Of a DNA stretch of 64,000 nt, positions 19,430 to 28,416 are shown one piece after another (positions within the stretch are counted from its first letter, which is position 1; the number at the start of each line of letters is the position of its first letter). The DNA is from Gillisella taibaishanensis (GTDB lineage Bacteria; Pseudomonadota; Alphaproteobacteria; Rhizobiales; Rhizobiaceae): positions 186,001 to 250,000 of the forward strand of contig NZ_MKIN01000020.1 in the NCBI RefSeq assembly GCF_001938985.1, given 5' to 3'. Position numbers and translations under genes: made by a program. The notes beneath the pieces were generated by a model. That model saw only the letters and a list, made by a program, of their open reading frames with translations, was not told where the DNA came from and ran no database searches.

Positions 19430-20925
19430 CAGAGAGACTCCAGAAACGTGATCAACGCCTTGCGGTTAACAGGCGTCATGGATGCGAAAGCTTGGCGGGC
19501 CTGCTCGGCCTCGCCACCATGCCAGAGGATGGCTTGCGGCAAGGACGATGCTCGCCCGTCGTGCAGATAGGCTTGTCTACCGACCTTGCCCGTCAGCCCA
19601 AGCCCCCAGAGCGGCGGCGTGCGCCATTGCCGGCCTGTGGCCAGGCCCACCTGCTGCCCGTCGGCAAGTTCCGGTCCCATATCATGCAGCAGGAAATCGG
19701 AATAGGGCCAGATCAGCTGGAAGGAGAGCGCCGGATTGGCGGCATCGCGGCGCGTCACATATTTCGGCCTGTGGCAGGTGGCGCAGCCAGAGGCATAAAA
19801 CAGCGCCTTGCCCGAGAGAACCTCGGCCTTTGCCACATCCCGGCGTTTCGGCGGCGCGAGCGTCTCGCTGTAGAAGGTCATAAGATCGAGAACCGGCGGC
19901 GGTGCCTCGACAGTTCCAAGCCGCTTTTGCACGCCATTCGGCATGGCAAGACAGACCTTTTCTGCCGCCGTGCAATCGCCGGCATGGCGCGGATCGTCGG
20001 GTGAGGAGATACCGATATCGCCGGCAAGCGCGCTTGCGGACTGGTCGCGGACGCCGGCATTCTCCGCCTTCCAGCCAAACCGGCCGATCCTGACATCGCC
20101 GGTCCTGTGGTCCCGCACCTTGGCAACGGTGCCAGATATGCCTTGCCCGGCTTGAGCCTGAGCCTCGGCATTGCCAAGAATATCCTCGTCGGCGATTGCC
20201 TCGATCAGGCCCATACCGATCATCGGATTGGCGATGCGCGGCGACAGAATGGTGTCGGCTCCAAGCGGTCCGTAAGCCAGCTTGTCGATCCGGTAGGCGG
20301 GAACCTGCAGCACCTCGGTCTCGCCACCGGACAGGCTCACGGTCTTTGGCTGATAGGTCACAGCCATCTGCCCTTCGGCAGCAAGGCCGGGCACGGCGCG
20401 ATCCTGCAATTGCCGGCCATAGGTTTCGTCGCCGAAATTCAGCGCCTTCAGGGCAGCGATCTCCGCCTTTTCCGTGTCCGTATGGGCGGGGCGGGCAAGC
20501 CGCAGAAACATCGAGGTGGCATCGCCATTTGGGCCGGGTGGATGGCCACGTCCGCCGCGCTGATGGCAGCTTTCGCAGGAGCGCGCGTTAAACAGCGGCC
20601 CCAGTCCATCGGAGGCCTGGGTGGAGGAGGGGGCGGAAACCCAGAGCTTTTGAAATAGCGCCTCGCCCAGCGAAAATTGCTGCTGCTGGTCGAAACTCAA
20701 GGTGGCAAGCGGATGGGTGAAGGCCTTGGCGTCTGCGGTGCCGGTAAAAGTCGCAGCCCCCGCACTCATCACTTCGAAAGCTTCCGGCTTGGAAAAATCA
20801 CCGGTCGGAGCGGTAACGGTCTCGACCCTTGCTCGGTCCGCGGGAGAAAGATCCGCACGCGGCTCTGCTGTGGCGTTCGCTACCAAAGCGGTCAGCATGA
20901 CCAGGGTCGTTGAAATGATACGCAA
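19429..20925 (-). CDS. Di-heme c-type oxidoreductase (DHOR/DUF1111 family)
   Basis: A 498-residue periplasmic di-heme protein with a signal peptide. Two CxxCH heme c sites are present: CESCH at about residues 117-121 and CATCH at about 381-385. The family is annotated as putative thiol oxidoreductase; substrates are unproven. The start is TTG at 20925, supported by GAGGT eight bases upstream. I see no in-frame ATG giving a signal peptide. It lies between two imelysin genes: 66 nt after the first, and overlapping the second by one base. Confidence 0.9.
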   Translation of the reverse strand: MRIISTTLVMLTALVANATAEPRADLSPADRARVETVTAPTGDFSKPEAFEVMSAGAATFTGTADAKAFTHPLATLSFDQQQQFSLGEALFQKLWVSAPSSTQASDGLGPLFNARSCESCHQRGGRGHPPGPNGDATSMFLRLARPAHTDTEKAEIAALKALNFGDETYGRQLQDRAVPGLAAEGQMAVTYQPKTVSLSGGETEVLQVPAYRIDKLAYGPLGADTILSPRIANPMIGMGLIEAIADEDILGNAEAQAQAGQGISGTVAKVRDHRTGDVRIGRFGWKAENAGVRDQSASALAGDIGISSPDDPRHAGDCTAAEKVCLAMPNGVQKRLGTVEAPPPVLDLMTFYSETLAPPKRRDVAKAEVLSGKALFYASGCATCHRPKYVTRRDAANPALSFQLIWPYSDFLLHDMGPELADGQQVGLATGRQWRTPPLWGLGLTGKVGRQAYLHDGRASSLPQAILWHGGEAEQARQAFASMTPVNRKALITFLESL

Positions 20926-20991
20926 AGGCGCTACCTCGGCAAACGAATGGCCGCGACCATGAAGGCAGCGGCCATTCGAAGATGCATGATC

Positions 20992-22269
20992 TTACTTGAA
21001 GACGGCGCTCGGGTTGTCGAGGCTGTCGGAGCCTTCCAGCTTGACTTCGCCAAGGTCGAGGTCAGCGACGACGCGCTGGATCGATTTGGTCTGGTCGATC
21101 AGGCCATCGATGCCGGCCTGGACCGTCGCATTGCCTTCCTTGTTGTTCTCGGCAATCATCTGGTCATAGTGCTCGACGGTCTTGGCGCGCTTCACCAAGG
21201 CGGTCATAGCCTTCATCGTGGTGTTGAGCTTGGACTTCATTTCCTTGTCCAGCGCCTTGTCCTTGGCGGCCACCAGATCGGACAGCGACGGACCGGTCAT
21301 CTTGGTGCCGTCAACGCGGGTGTATTTGCCTGTGTAGGCCGAACGGATGCCAAGCGCGTCGTAGTAATGGGAGTTATGCGTGTTGTCGGAGAAGCAGTCA
21401 TGCTCTTCTTCCGGATCGTGCAGCAACAGCCCAAGCTTCATCCGCTCACCGGCCAGTTCGCCGTAAGACAGCGAGCCCATGCCGGTGAGGATGGCCTTCA
21501 AGCCCGACTTAGGATCGGCCAGCAGCGTCTTGGTGGCTTCGCCTTCCGGCTTCCAGGCGTCAACCATTTCCTGCAGGTCGGACACCAGCAGCGTAGAGGC
21601 CGACTTCAGATATTGAGCGCGACGGTCGCAATTGCCGCCGGTGCAATTCTTCAGGTCGTAATCGGTATAGGGACGGTTGCCGGCGCCAGGACCAGTGCCG
21701 TTCAGATCCTGGCCCCAGAGCAGGAATTCGATGGCGTGGTAGCCAGTCGCGACATTGGCCTCGACTCCACCCGCCTGATGCAGCTTGTTTGCCAGGAAAT
21801 CGGGCGTCAGATTGGTGGCATCGACTTCTTCGCCATTGATCTTGATCTTGGTATTGGCGATCACATTGGCAGTAAAGAGCGCGTTGGTGTCGCTCTCGGT
21901 CCCGTAGGACTTGTCGACATAGTCGATCAGGCCTTCGTCCAGCGGCCAGGCATTGACCTTGCCTTCCCAGTCGTCGACGATCTTGTTGCCGAAGCGATAG
22001 ACTTCCGACTGCTGATAGGGAACGCGCGCCTTGATCCAGGCGGAGCGAGCCTTGTTGAGCGTCGATTTGCTGGGCTTGGCGAGAAGCGCATCGATGGCGG
22101 CATCGAGCGTCTTTGCCGTGGTCAGCGAATCCTCGTATTTCGCCTCTGCCAGGTCAGCGTAATGCTTCAGCACCGCATCGGGCTCAGGCGCCTTGGCGGC
22201 CGGCGCGGCAAACGCGGTGGAGGCGATGAAAAGCGCCAGTCCGGCGCCGATCATGAATGGTCGAGACAT
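20992..22269 (-). CDS. Imelysin-family (M75) periplasmic protein with intact GxHxxE
   Basis: A 425-residue periplasmic protein of the imelysin/M75 family, generally linked with iron acquisition. The signal peptide ends near TAFAAPAA. The signature GYHAIEFLLWGQDL is intact, and a second half-repeat (LGSLSYGELAGERMKLGLL) reflects the duplicated four-helix bundle. I chose ATG at 22269 because AAAGGAGAG is just upstream and the signal peptide begins there; the frame opens 26 codons earlier. It is the first gene of the imelysin/DHOR/imelysin/DUF1513 operon. Confidence 0.92.
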   Translation of the reverse strand: MSRPFMIGAGLALFIASTAFAAPAAKAPEPDAVLKHYADLAEAKYEDSLTTAKTLDAAIDALLAKPSKSTLNKARSAWIKARVPYQQSEVYRFGNKIVDDWEGKVNAWPLDEGLIDYVDKSYGTESDTNALFTANVIANTKIKINGEEVDATNLTPDFLANKLHQAGGVEANVATGYHAIEFLLWGQDLNGTGPGAGNRPYTDYDLKNCTGGNCDRRAQYLKSASTLLVSDLQEMVDAWKPEGEATKTLLADPKSGLKAILTGMGSLSYGELAGERMKLGLLLHDPEEEHDCFSDNTHNSHYYDALGIRSAYTGKYTRVDGTKMTGPSLSDLVAAKDKALDKEMKSKLNTTMKAMTALVKRAKTVEHYDQMIAENNKEGNATVQAGIDGLIDQTKSIQRVVADLDLGEVKLEGSDSLDNPSAVFK

Positions 22270-22281
22270 GCCCTCTCCTTT

Positions 22282-22296
22282 GACGCTGTCAGCGTC
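22282..22296. promoter_or_regulatory. 15-bp palindrome in the leader of the imelysin operon
   Basis: GACGCTG-T-CAGCGTC is a perfect palindrome with a one-base centre, directly upstream of the ribosome binding site of the first imelysin gene. A TTGACA hexamer on the minus strand (22338-22343) could be the -35 box; the -10 is weak (CATGAC at 17-bp spacing). The position suits a repressor operator. It does not match the Irr or RirA boxes as I remember them. Confidence 0.4.
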
Positions 22297-22354
22297 GTTC
22301 TTCGTCGATGGCCTGTCATGGAACAAAATTAAACTAGTGTCAAACAATCAGGAA

Positions 22355-22377
22355 TAGCCCCTGAAAAATAGGGGCTA
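22355..22377 (-). terminator. Hairpin downstream of rsmB
   Basis: Eight-base perfect arms TAGCCCCT and AGGGGCTA around a 7-nt A/T-rich loop, 34 nt after the rsmB stop and just upstream of the imelysin promoter region. Only a short T stretch follows on the minus strand, so it is a weak intrinsic terminator at best. Confidence 0.45.
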
Positions 22378-22410
22378 GCTGACCGATTGTTGTAGAAGTC
22401 GGGCCTTAAA

Positions 22411-23697
22411 TTAGGCCCGAACCATCCGACAGAAAAAGAACCCATCGGTATCAGTTGTACCTGGGCTAAGCGTCAGGCCGGCACCATCGGCCGTCGTCGG
22501 ACGGGCAGCGGCGGGACCAAACAGCGCTGTCCAGCGCTCCAGCATAGGCTTTGGCGAAAACTGCGGATGATCGGCAATGAATGCTTCGATCTGCCGATGA
22601 TTTTCCTCCGGCAGCACCGAGCAGGTGACATAGATCAGTTCGCCGCCGGGCTTCACATAGGTCGCGGCCTCTGTCAGCGCCTGCCGCTGCTGGTCGATCC
22701 GTTCCTGGAGATTGCGGTCCGTCAGCCGCCATTTGGTATCGGGGCGGCGGCGCCAGGTACCGGTGCCGGTGCAGGGCGCATCGACCAGAACCTTGTCGAA
22801 GCGGCCGGCAAGCGCCTGCAGCGCGGCAACCCGGTCGTGCACCTGGACGTTATGCGTACCAGCCCGTTTCAGCCGTTCGATGATGGGTGCCAGCCGTTTG
22901 CGGTCACTGTCATAGGCGTGGACCTGGCCCTTATTGCCCATAGCAGCCGCCATGGCGAGCGTCTTGCCACCACCGCCGGCGCAGAAATCCAGGACCTGCT
23001 GGCCCCCGGTCGCTTCCACCAGGGCGGAGACGATCTGCGACCCCTCATCCTGAACCTCGAACCAGCCCTTTTGGAAGCCAAGTTCGGCAGTCACGTTCGG
23101 CAGTCGCGACGGACCTTCGCCGGGCTCGATGCGAATGCCGATCGGCGAGATCGCCGCCGGCTTGGCATCTGCGTGAGACAGCGCCTTGACTACCTTTTCA
23201 CGGTTGGCCTTCAGGGTGTTGGCGCGCAGATCGAGGCTGGGGCGCACGGTCAGCGCCTGCGCCTCGCGCAGCCAGTCGGCGCCGAACACGGCTTCGAAGG
23301 ATGGTACGATCCATTCGGGGATGTCGCCCTGGACGAAAAATGGCGCGTCCTCAAGATTACGGCTGGTGAAGGCATGCTTCTGAGCGTCGCTGAGCGGGGC
23401 AGGGGCAAAGCTGTCGCCATCGAGATCGGCAGCAAGGGCGTCCGCTGCAAGCCCCCATTGCCGCAGCAGAACCGCGTAGGCCAGGGCGGCCGGGCTATCA
23501 TCGTCCATCAGATAGGCGTGGGAGAGTTTCATCCGAAGCGCGTCGTAGACGATATTGCCGATAGCGGCGCGATCACCGGACCCGGCAAAACGATGGGCGA
23601 GGCCCCAATCTTTCAGCGCATCGGCCACCGGCCTGCGACGTGTCTCGATATCGCTTAAAACCTCGATTGCTCCGGCAAGCCGTCCGCCCAAACGCAT
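22411..23697 (-). CDS. RsmB/NOP family rRNA (cytosine-5) methyltransferase
   Basis: A 428-residue S-adenosylmethionine-dependent RNA m5C methyltransferase, likely acting on 16S rRNA. The N-terminal region resembles the NusB-like RNA-binding domain of RsmB. The SAM motif is VLDFCAGGGGKTLAM (about residues 233-247). The two family cysteines appear in VDAPCTGTGTWRRRPD (motif IV) and in VTCSVLPEEN (motif VI, the nucleophile). The ATG at 23697 follows AAGGAG. RsmF- or RsmB-type target specificity cannot be settled by eye. Confidence 0.9.
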   Translation of the reverse strand: MRLGGRLAGAIEVLSDIETRRRPVADALKDWGLAHRFAGSGDRAAIGNIVYDALRMKLSHAYLMDDDSPAALAYAVLLRQWGLAADALAADLDGDSFAPAPLSDAQKHAFTSRNLEDAPFFVQGDIPEWIVPSFEAVFGADWLREAQALTVRPSLDLRANTLKANREKVVKALSHADAKPAAISPIGIRIEPGEGPSRLPNVTAELGFQKGWFEVQDEGSQIVSALVEATGGQQVLDFCAGGGGKTLAMAAAMGNKGQVHAYDSDRKRLAPIIERLKRAGTHNVQVHDRVAALQALAGRFDKVLVDAPCTGTGTWRRRPDTKWRLTDRNLQERIDQQRQALTEAATYVKPGGELIYVTCSVLPEENHRQIEAFIADHPQFSPKPMLERWTALFGPAAARPTTADGAGLTLSPGTTDTDGFFFCRMVRA

Positions 23698-23786
23698 GAT
23701 CGTCTCCTTGGTGATCCATCAGACCTTGCGTGGTAGCGATGAAACCCGGTCGGGGCAAGCACGTATCATGGCATCAAGCCGCAGAC

Positions 23787-24149
23787 TTATCCCACCAGTT
23801 CGTAGCAAACCTTGGCGGTGCCGCTGCTCACCATGCCGATATCGGCGGCGGCTGCCTTGGAAAGATCGAGGACTCGACCCTTGATGAAGGGGCCGCGATC
23901 GTTGATGCGCACAACGACGGTCTTGCCATTGTTGCGGTTCGTGACCTTGACCTTGGAGCCGAAGGGCAGCGACTTGTGGGCGGCCGTGAAGGTCGAAGGA
24001 TTCATGCGTTCGCCGGAAGCAGTCTTGGAGTATACCGCGTACCAGGAAGCACCACCGCAGCCATTTGCTGCAAAGGCCTTGATAGGGCTGAAAGCAACAA
24101 GAGAGGTAATAGCTGCTGTGACGAGAATGGATCGACTGAAAGGCACCAA
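23787..24149 (-). CDS. RlpA-like septal ring lytic transglycosylase family protein
   Basis: A 120-residue exported protein consisting of a signal peptide (about residues 1-27) and one double-psi beta-barrel. Typical RlpA marks are [28 protein letters not shown]-like [10 protein letters not shown], and [22 protein letters not shown], including the catalytic-type Asp. It lacks the C-terminal SPOR domain of E. coli RlpA, so septal targeting is uncertain. No ATG is available in frame; TTG at 24149 (AAGGGA ten bases upstream) or the adjacent GTG must be used. Confidence 0.85.
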   Translation of the reverse strand: MVPFSRSILVTAAITSLVAFSPIKAFAANGCGGASWYAVYSKTASGERMNPSTFTAAHKSLPFGSKVKVTNRNNGKTVVVRINDRGPFIKGRVLDLSKAAAADIGMVSSGTAKVCYELVG

Positions 24150-24497
24150 AATCTTCGTTTCCCTTTGCTGTTTCTGAGACGAAATTTGCGTAGGGAGGCT
24201 TAAGCGTGGTCAAAAATGGCAAAAAAGTGCCCCAATCAATCACGGAATGTTACATTAAGATATATTCGTGATCGACCTGCTGAATTAATGATTTGGTAAG
24301 TTTTTAGAAAAACTGTTTAAAATCAGCCTAAAAACAGAAAAATATTGCGTACTATATGTTTGTGAATCGATCACGAAATTTTTTTCCGAAGTTTTGAAAA
24401 AAGACGTCGGGAAAGCAGCCTCGCTCGGGAGAATGAGGCGAAATTGGCGCAATTTCTGAGCGAAATCGAGGGTGTTTTAGGAATGAATGTTCAGGTG
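24150..24497. other. A/T-rich intergenic region upstream of the RlpA-like gene
   Basis: About 350 bases without a convincing gene, more A/T-rich than its surroundings. It contains the perfect inverted repeat AGTTTTTAGAAAAACT (7-bp arms, 2-nt centre) and, about 100 bp apart, CGTGATCG and CGATCACG. It presumably carries the RlpA-like gene promoter and the 3' end of the queG operon. I see no certain promoter hexamers. Confidence 0.5.
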
Positions 24498-25370
24498 CTA
24501 TCCGCGCCAGCGCCCTGAGGTCCAGAGCTGCGAGAGCGATACCCGGTAATCGGGATAGGTAAAGGAGAAGCCCAGCGCCCTTATCTTCTCATTCCTCACC
24601 CGTTTGCTCTCGCCGTAAAAGGAGCGGGCCATGGGCGACAGTTCGGCGGTCTCGAATGCCTGTTCCGGCGGTGGCTCCGCCGCCATCAACCGTGCGGCCT
24701 CGGCGACCACATCCTGCGGCGGTGCCGGCTCATGATCGGTGATGTTGAAGATGCCGCTCTCCAGGCGATCGGCCAAAAACAGAGTGGCCGCAGCGATATC
24801 TTCGACACGGATGCGGTTGAACACCTGATCCTTCTTGACCAGACGGCGGGCATTGCCCTCGGCAAGATTGACGAAGCCATTGCGGCCCGGCCCGTAAATG
24901 CCCGAGAGCCGCAGCACCGCCAGCGGCAGAGAGCAAGCGGCTGACACTTCTGCCCAGGCCTGCTCGGCCTCCACCCGCTCCACCGAGCGGTCCGAGACCG
25001 GCTTGCAATCCGTCTCCTCATCCACCCAGGCGCCCTGGTGGTCGCCATAGACGCCGACGGTCGACAGATAGGCGATCCATTGCAGCTTGGGCATCACGGT
25101 TTTCAAATTTCCGCCGGTCAGCCGCAGCAGCGGATCGCCGTCGCGGCCGGGAGCGATGGACTGCACCAGATGTGTGGTCTGCGCCATCGCAGCCAGAAGC
25201 GGCGCGGAGAACGCGTTTCCATCAAAGACCAGCGGTGTGATGCCGAGGCCGGCGAGCGCTTCTGCCTTTGCTAGCGAACGGCTGGTGCCGTTTACGGAAA
25301 AGCCAGCTTCGGCAAAGCGCTGGCCAATGGCCTTGCCGGAAAAGCCGGCACCGAAAATCATCAGGTTCAT
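24498..25370 (-). CDS. NAD-dependent epimerase/dehydratase-like SDR protein (YeeZ-like)
   Basis: A 290-residue extended short-chain dehydrogenase-like protein. The N-terminal motif GAGFSGKAIG replaces the usual GxxGxxG, as in the YeeZ group. YLSTVGVYGDHQG carries the Ser and the Tyr region of the active site. Function unknown. The ATG at 25370 overlaps the queG stop by four bases (ATGA), so it is the last gene of the GST-queG operon. An upstream in-frame extension would lie inside queG. Confidence 0.82.
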   Translation of the reverse strand: MNLMIFGAGFSGKAIGQRFAEAGFSVNGTSRSLAKAEALAGLGITPLVFDGNAFSAPLLAAMAQTTHLVQSIAPGRDGDPLLRLTGGNLKTVMPKLQWIAYLSTVGVYGDHQGAWVDEETDCKPVSDRSVERVEAEQAWAEVSAACSLPLAVLRLSGIYGPGRNGFVNLAEGNARRLVKKDQVFNRIRVEDIAAATLFLADRLESGIFNITDHEPAPPQDVVAEAARLMAAEPPPEQAFETAELSPMARSFYGESKRVRNEKIRALGFSFTYPDYRVSLSQLWTSGRWRG

Positions 25371-26542
25371 GAGGTCACTCCAACAGCTAGCCATTCGGCC
25401 CGAACGTCTTCGTCGGGCTCTTTGTCTTTATAAGAAGCGAGGGTGGAAAAATCGGCCGACGTCATTAGCCGCGATAGAGCCCAGACGGCCATGCCGCGTA
25501 CATCCGGCGACGCATCGTCCAGCAGCGCCTTGCATGGCGCAATCAACTCGCCGGAGCCGGAATTGCCAGCGGCGATCAGCACGTTGCGCACGAAACGGTC
25601 ACGCCCGATACGCTTCACCGGCGAGCCGCTGAAATGGCTGCGAAAGCCCGTGTCGTCGAGAGCAAGGAAGGCGGCGATCTCGGGCGCCTGCAGATCCTCG
25701 CGGGCCTGAAGCTTGATCTCGCGGGCCGTCGCGGCAAACTTGTTCCAGGGGCAGGCAGCCAGGCAATCGTCGCAGCCATAGATGCGATTGCCGAAGGCGG
25801 GGCGCAGGTCCCGGTCGATCACGCCTTTATGCTCGATGGTCAGATAGGAAATACAGCGTCGCGCGTCGATCTCGTAGGGGGCCGGAAAAGCTGCGGTCGG
25901 ACAGGCATCGAGACAGGCGCGGCAGGAGCCGCAACGGTCGCGTTCCGGCGCGTCCAGTTCGAGATCCGCCGTGGTGAACATGCTGCCGAGAAACAGCCAG
26001 GAGCCGAAGTCTCGGCTGACCAGGTTGGTATGCTTGCCTTGCCAGCCAAGCCCGGCGGCGGCGGCAAGCGGCTTTTCCATAACGGGAGCGGTGTCGACAA
26101 AGACTTTCACATCCTCGCCTGCCCGTGCCGCAAAGCGGGTCGCCACTTCCTTGAGCTTGCCCTTGATGACATCGTGATAGTCGCGGTTGCGGGCATAGAC
26201 CGAAATTGCTGCCTTTTCCGGCTCGGCCTGCAACAGGCGCGGATCACTGTCAGGACCGTAATTCAGCCCGAACATCACAACGGAACGTACCTCCGGCCAG
26301 AGCACCTTTGGATCGCCGCGCCGCTCGCGCGTCTCTTCCATCCAGGCCATGGTGCCGTGATGGCCGGCCTTTATGAAGGCAGACAGCCGTGCCGGTGCCT
26401 GGGGAATGCTGTCAGGCCCGGTGATGCGACAGAGATCGAAGCCCTTGTCTGCGGCTTCCTGCTTGAGGAAGGCGGTCAGCTTGCCAGCGCGTATTCTGGC
26501 CTTTTCCGCCTCTCGCCCGGGCTTGTCCGCCTCAGCCATCAT
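25367..26542 (-). CDS. queG: Epoxyqueuosine reductase
   Basis: A 391-residue iron-sulfur, cobalamin-dependent enzyme that reduces epoxyqueuosine to queuosine in tRNA, the last step of queuosine synthesis. Two ferredoxin-type cysteine clusters are present: CGSCRACLDACP (about residues 211-222) and CDDCLAACPWNK (about 260-271). A C-terminal HEAT-like region follows (DDASPDVRGMAVWALSRL). The length matches the family. Eight bases separate its start from the GST stop, and its stop overlaps the next gene. Confidence 0.95.
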   Translation of the reverse strand: MMAEADKPGREAEKARIRAGKLTAFLKQEAADKGFDLCRITGPDSIPQAPARLSAFIKAGHHGTMAWMEETRERRGDPKVLWPEVRSVVMFGLNYGPDSDPRLLQAEPEKAAISVYARNRDYHDVIKGKLKEVATRFAARAGEDVKVFVDTAPVMEKPLAAAAGLGWQGKHTNLVSRDFGSWLFLGSMFTTADLELDAPERDRCGSCRACLDACPTAAFPAPYEIDARRCISYLTIEHKGVIDRDLRPAFGNRIYGCDDCLAACPWNKFAATAREIKLQAREDLQAPEIAAFLALDDTGFRSHFSGSPVKRIGRDRFVRNVLIAAGNSGSGELIAPCKALLDDASPDVRGMAVWALSRLMTSADFSTLASYKDKEPDEDVRAEWLAVGVTS

Positions 26543-26550
26543 CCGTCCCG

Positions 26551-27243
26551 TCAGAAATCCAGATCCGCATAATGCGAAACCGGGGTGAGGCCGCGCACCC
26601 GCTCGGCAAGAAGCGGGCGGAAGGAAGGCCGCGATTTCAGCCGCTGATACCAGTCCTTGGCAACAGGCGATTCTGCCCAGTCGATTTCTCCAAGATAATC
26701 CAAGACGGAAACCGCCGCGCCCGCAGCAAGATCGCCGTAGCTCAGCCGGTCGCCGGCAAGCCAGGTGCGCGAGCCAGCCAGCCAGCTCAGATACTTCATG
26801 TGCTGACGGATATTGCCCCGCGCGGTGCGCAGTACCTTGGAATCCGGAGCGCCGCCGCCAAGCCCATTCGGGATCTGCAGCTTGAACACCCGTTCGCGCG
26901 CCAGGGGCCGTGTCACGTCCTGTTCCATCTTCTGCAGGAACCAGTCGACCAGGCGGCGGATCTCGGCGCGCTGGAACGGGTCTTCGGCCAGAAGCCGGCG
27001 GTCGCGCTTTAGCACGCCATGGGTTTCGTCGAGGAATTCAGAAATTACCGTGCCGCCGCAGAGCGTGCGCATGTTGTCATCGACATAGACGGGCAGCGTG
27101 CCGGCGGGATTGAGGTTTAGGAATTCCCGCCGCTTTTCCCAGGTCTGCTCCTCGACCAGATCTGCCTGGAACCCGTATTCCGACAGGATCAGCCGGACGA
27201 AACGGGAGGTGGTCGACATGGGATGATGATACAAAGTGGGCAT
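26551..27243 (-). CDS. Glutathione S-transferase family protein
   Basis: A 230-residue thioredoxin-fold plus helical C-terminal GST. The N-terminal domain runs about 1-80 ([20 protein letters not shown], then [12 protein letters not shown] with the cis-Pro). The C-terminal helical domain carries [19 protein letters not shown], the N-capping box region. A Ser near residue 10 is the probable glutathione-contact residue. Substrate unknown. First gene of a three-gene operon with queG and the epimerase-like gene. Confidence 0.88.
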   Translation of the reverse strand: MPTLYHHPMSTTSRFVRLILSEYGFQADLVEEQTWEKRREFLNLNPAGTLPVYVDDNMRTLCGGTVISEFLDETHGVLKRDRRLLAEDPFQRAEIRRLVDWFLQKMEQDVTRPLARERVFKLQIPNGLGGGAPDSKVLRTARGNIRQHMKYLSWLAGSRTWLAGDRLSYGDLAAGAAVSVLDYLGEIDWAESPVAKDWYQRLKSRPSFRPLLAERVRGLTPVSHYADLDF

Positions 27244-27440
27244 TGCTGGGATACTGTTCCGGTTGGGGCGGTTATCGGTTGTCGTCTGGCTGTCTCGGCG
27301 GCTTGTTCAGCGACCATCCTTGCGGGGGCATTCTTGCTGGGCATTCTCGCTGGTCAGGGAGCCAACCTTGCGTCTATAGGAATTTCATTCCGTCATACAA
27401 GCGAATCGCTTTCCTTGTCACGCCTATCAAAGGACAATCC

Positions 27441-28247
27441 ATGGAAGATCAATCGATCGTCAGCGCAGTTCTTCTCGGCCTCATCGAAGGGCTCACGGAA
27501 TTCATCCCAGTCTCCTCGACGGCGCATGTGTTGCTGGCCGGTCATTTTCTGGGGTTCAACTCGCCGGGCAATACCTTTGCCGTGCTGATCCAGCTCGGTG
27601 CGATCCTCGCCATCCTGACCGTCTATTTCCACAAACTGCTTGCCATCGCCACCGCCCTGCCCAGCGATCCCAGAAGCCGCCATTTCGTGCTGGCCGTGCT
27701 GGTCGCCTTCCTGCCCGCCGCCATCATAGGGGCGATCGCCCATGATTTCATCAAGGCCGTGCTGTTTGAAACGCCGATGCTGATCTGCGTCATGCTGATC
27801 GTCGGCGGTGTCATTCTTCTCGTGGTCGACAAGATGACCTTCAAGCCGCGCTATACCGACGTGATGGACTATCCCCTGTCGCTCGCTTTGAAGATCGGCT
27901 TCTTCCAATGCCTGGCAATGATCCCCGGCACCTCGCGCTCTGGCGCTACCATCGTCGGCTCGCTGCTGATGGGTACCGACAAGCGCTCCGCCGCCGAGTT
28001 TTCCTTCTTCCTTGCCATGCCGACCATGCTCGGCGCTTTCGTGCTCGATCTCTACAAGAACCGCAATGCGCTGAGCTTCGACGATGGCATGTTGATCGGC
28101 GTCGGCTTCATCGCCGCCTTCATCTCTGCCCTGTTCGTGGTGCGCGGCCTGTTGGACTTCGTCTCGCGCCGGGGCTACGCGCCTTTCGCCTGGTGGCGGA
28201 TCGCTATCGGCATTGCTGGTCTAATCGGCCTGCTCGTTCGCGGATAA
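27441..28247 (+). CDS. uppP: Undecaprenyl-diphosphatase
   Basis: A 268-residue polytopic membrane protein of the UppP/BacA family that dephosphorylates undecaprenyl pyrophosphate, recycling the lipid carrier for peptidoglycan and other envelope polymers. Signatures are [14 protein letters not shown] (about residues 15-28) and [10 protein letters not shown] (about 161-170), the two catalytic repeats. The ATG at 27441 has AAAGGA six bases upstream; the longer open frame upstream is not used. A strong intrinsic terminator follows the gene. Confidence 0.96.
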   Translation: MEDQSIVSAVLLGLIEGLTEFIPVSSTAHVLLAGHFLGFNSPGNTFAVLIQLGAILAILTVYFHKLLAIATALPSDPRSRHFVLAVLVAFLPAAIIGAIAHDFIKAVLFETPMLICVMLIVGGVILLVVDKMTFKPRYTDVMDYPLSLALKIGFFQCLAMIPGTSRSGATIVGSLLMGTDKRSAAEFSFFLAMPTMLGAFVLDLYKNRNALSFDDGMLIGVGFIAAFISALFVVRGLLDFVSRRGYAPFAWWRIAIGIAGLIGLLVRG

Positions 28248-28272
28248 GGCGAGTGATATAGCCATGCTTGAG

Positions 28273-28301
28273 GCGTCGCGTGAACAGCGCGGCGCTTTTT
28301 T
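28273..28301 (+). terminator. Intrinsic terminator of uppP
   Basis: An 8-bp stem (GCGTCGCG with CGCGGCGC, one G-U pair) and a 7-nt loop, followed immediately by six T residues, 25 nt after the uppP stop. Confidence 0.85.
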
Positions 28302-28320
28302 CGTGCCATAAAGCCTGTCG

Positions 28321-28344
28321 CGTTTAATTGCCTGCAATTAAACG
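28321..28344. repeat. Inverted repeat (hairpin) downstream of uppP
   Basis: Perfect 11-bp arms CGTTTAATTGC and GCAATTAAACG with only two bases between them; as RNA a 10-bp stem with a 4-nt loop. It lies beside the larger palindrome at 28370. Confidence 0.75.
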
Positions 28345-28369
28345 ATAACGTACATGCGACAAAAGAAGA

Positions 28370-28416
28370 CCTAAAGCGTGTCGCCGTGAATCCTACTCAC
28401 GGCGACACGCTTTAGG
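28370..28416. repeat. Long palindromic repeat element (20-bp perfect arms)
   Basis: The arms at 28370-28389 and 28397-28416 are exact reverse complements (20 bp) around a 7-nt loop. The core AAAGCGTGTCGCC is reminiscent of palindromic intergenic repeats common in rhizobia. From the element to the peptide gene at 28608, I see nothing else I can support; a 62-codon frame starting at a GTG at 28423 looks like chance. Confidence 0.8.

Noticed and set aside
24268-24378. CGTGATCG and CGATCACG about 100 bp apart as an operator pair or attachment site
   Set aside because: Eight-base inverted repeats at that distance in A/T-rich DNA are easily expected by chance, and no recombinase or regulator gene is adjacent.
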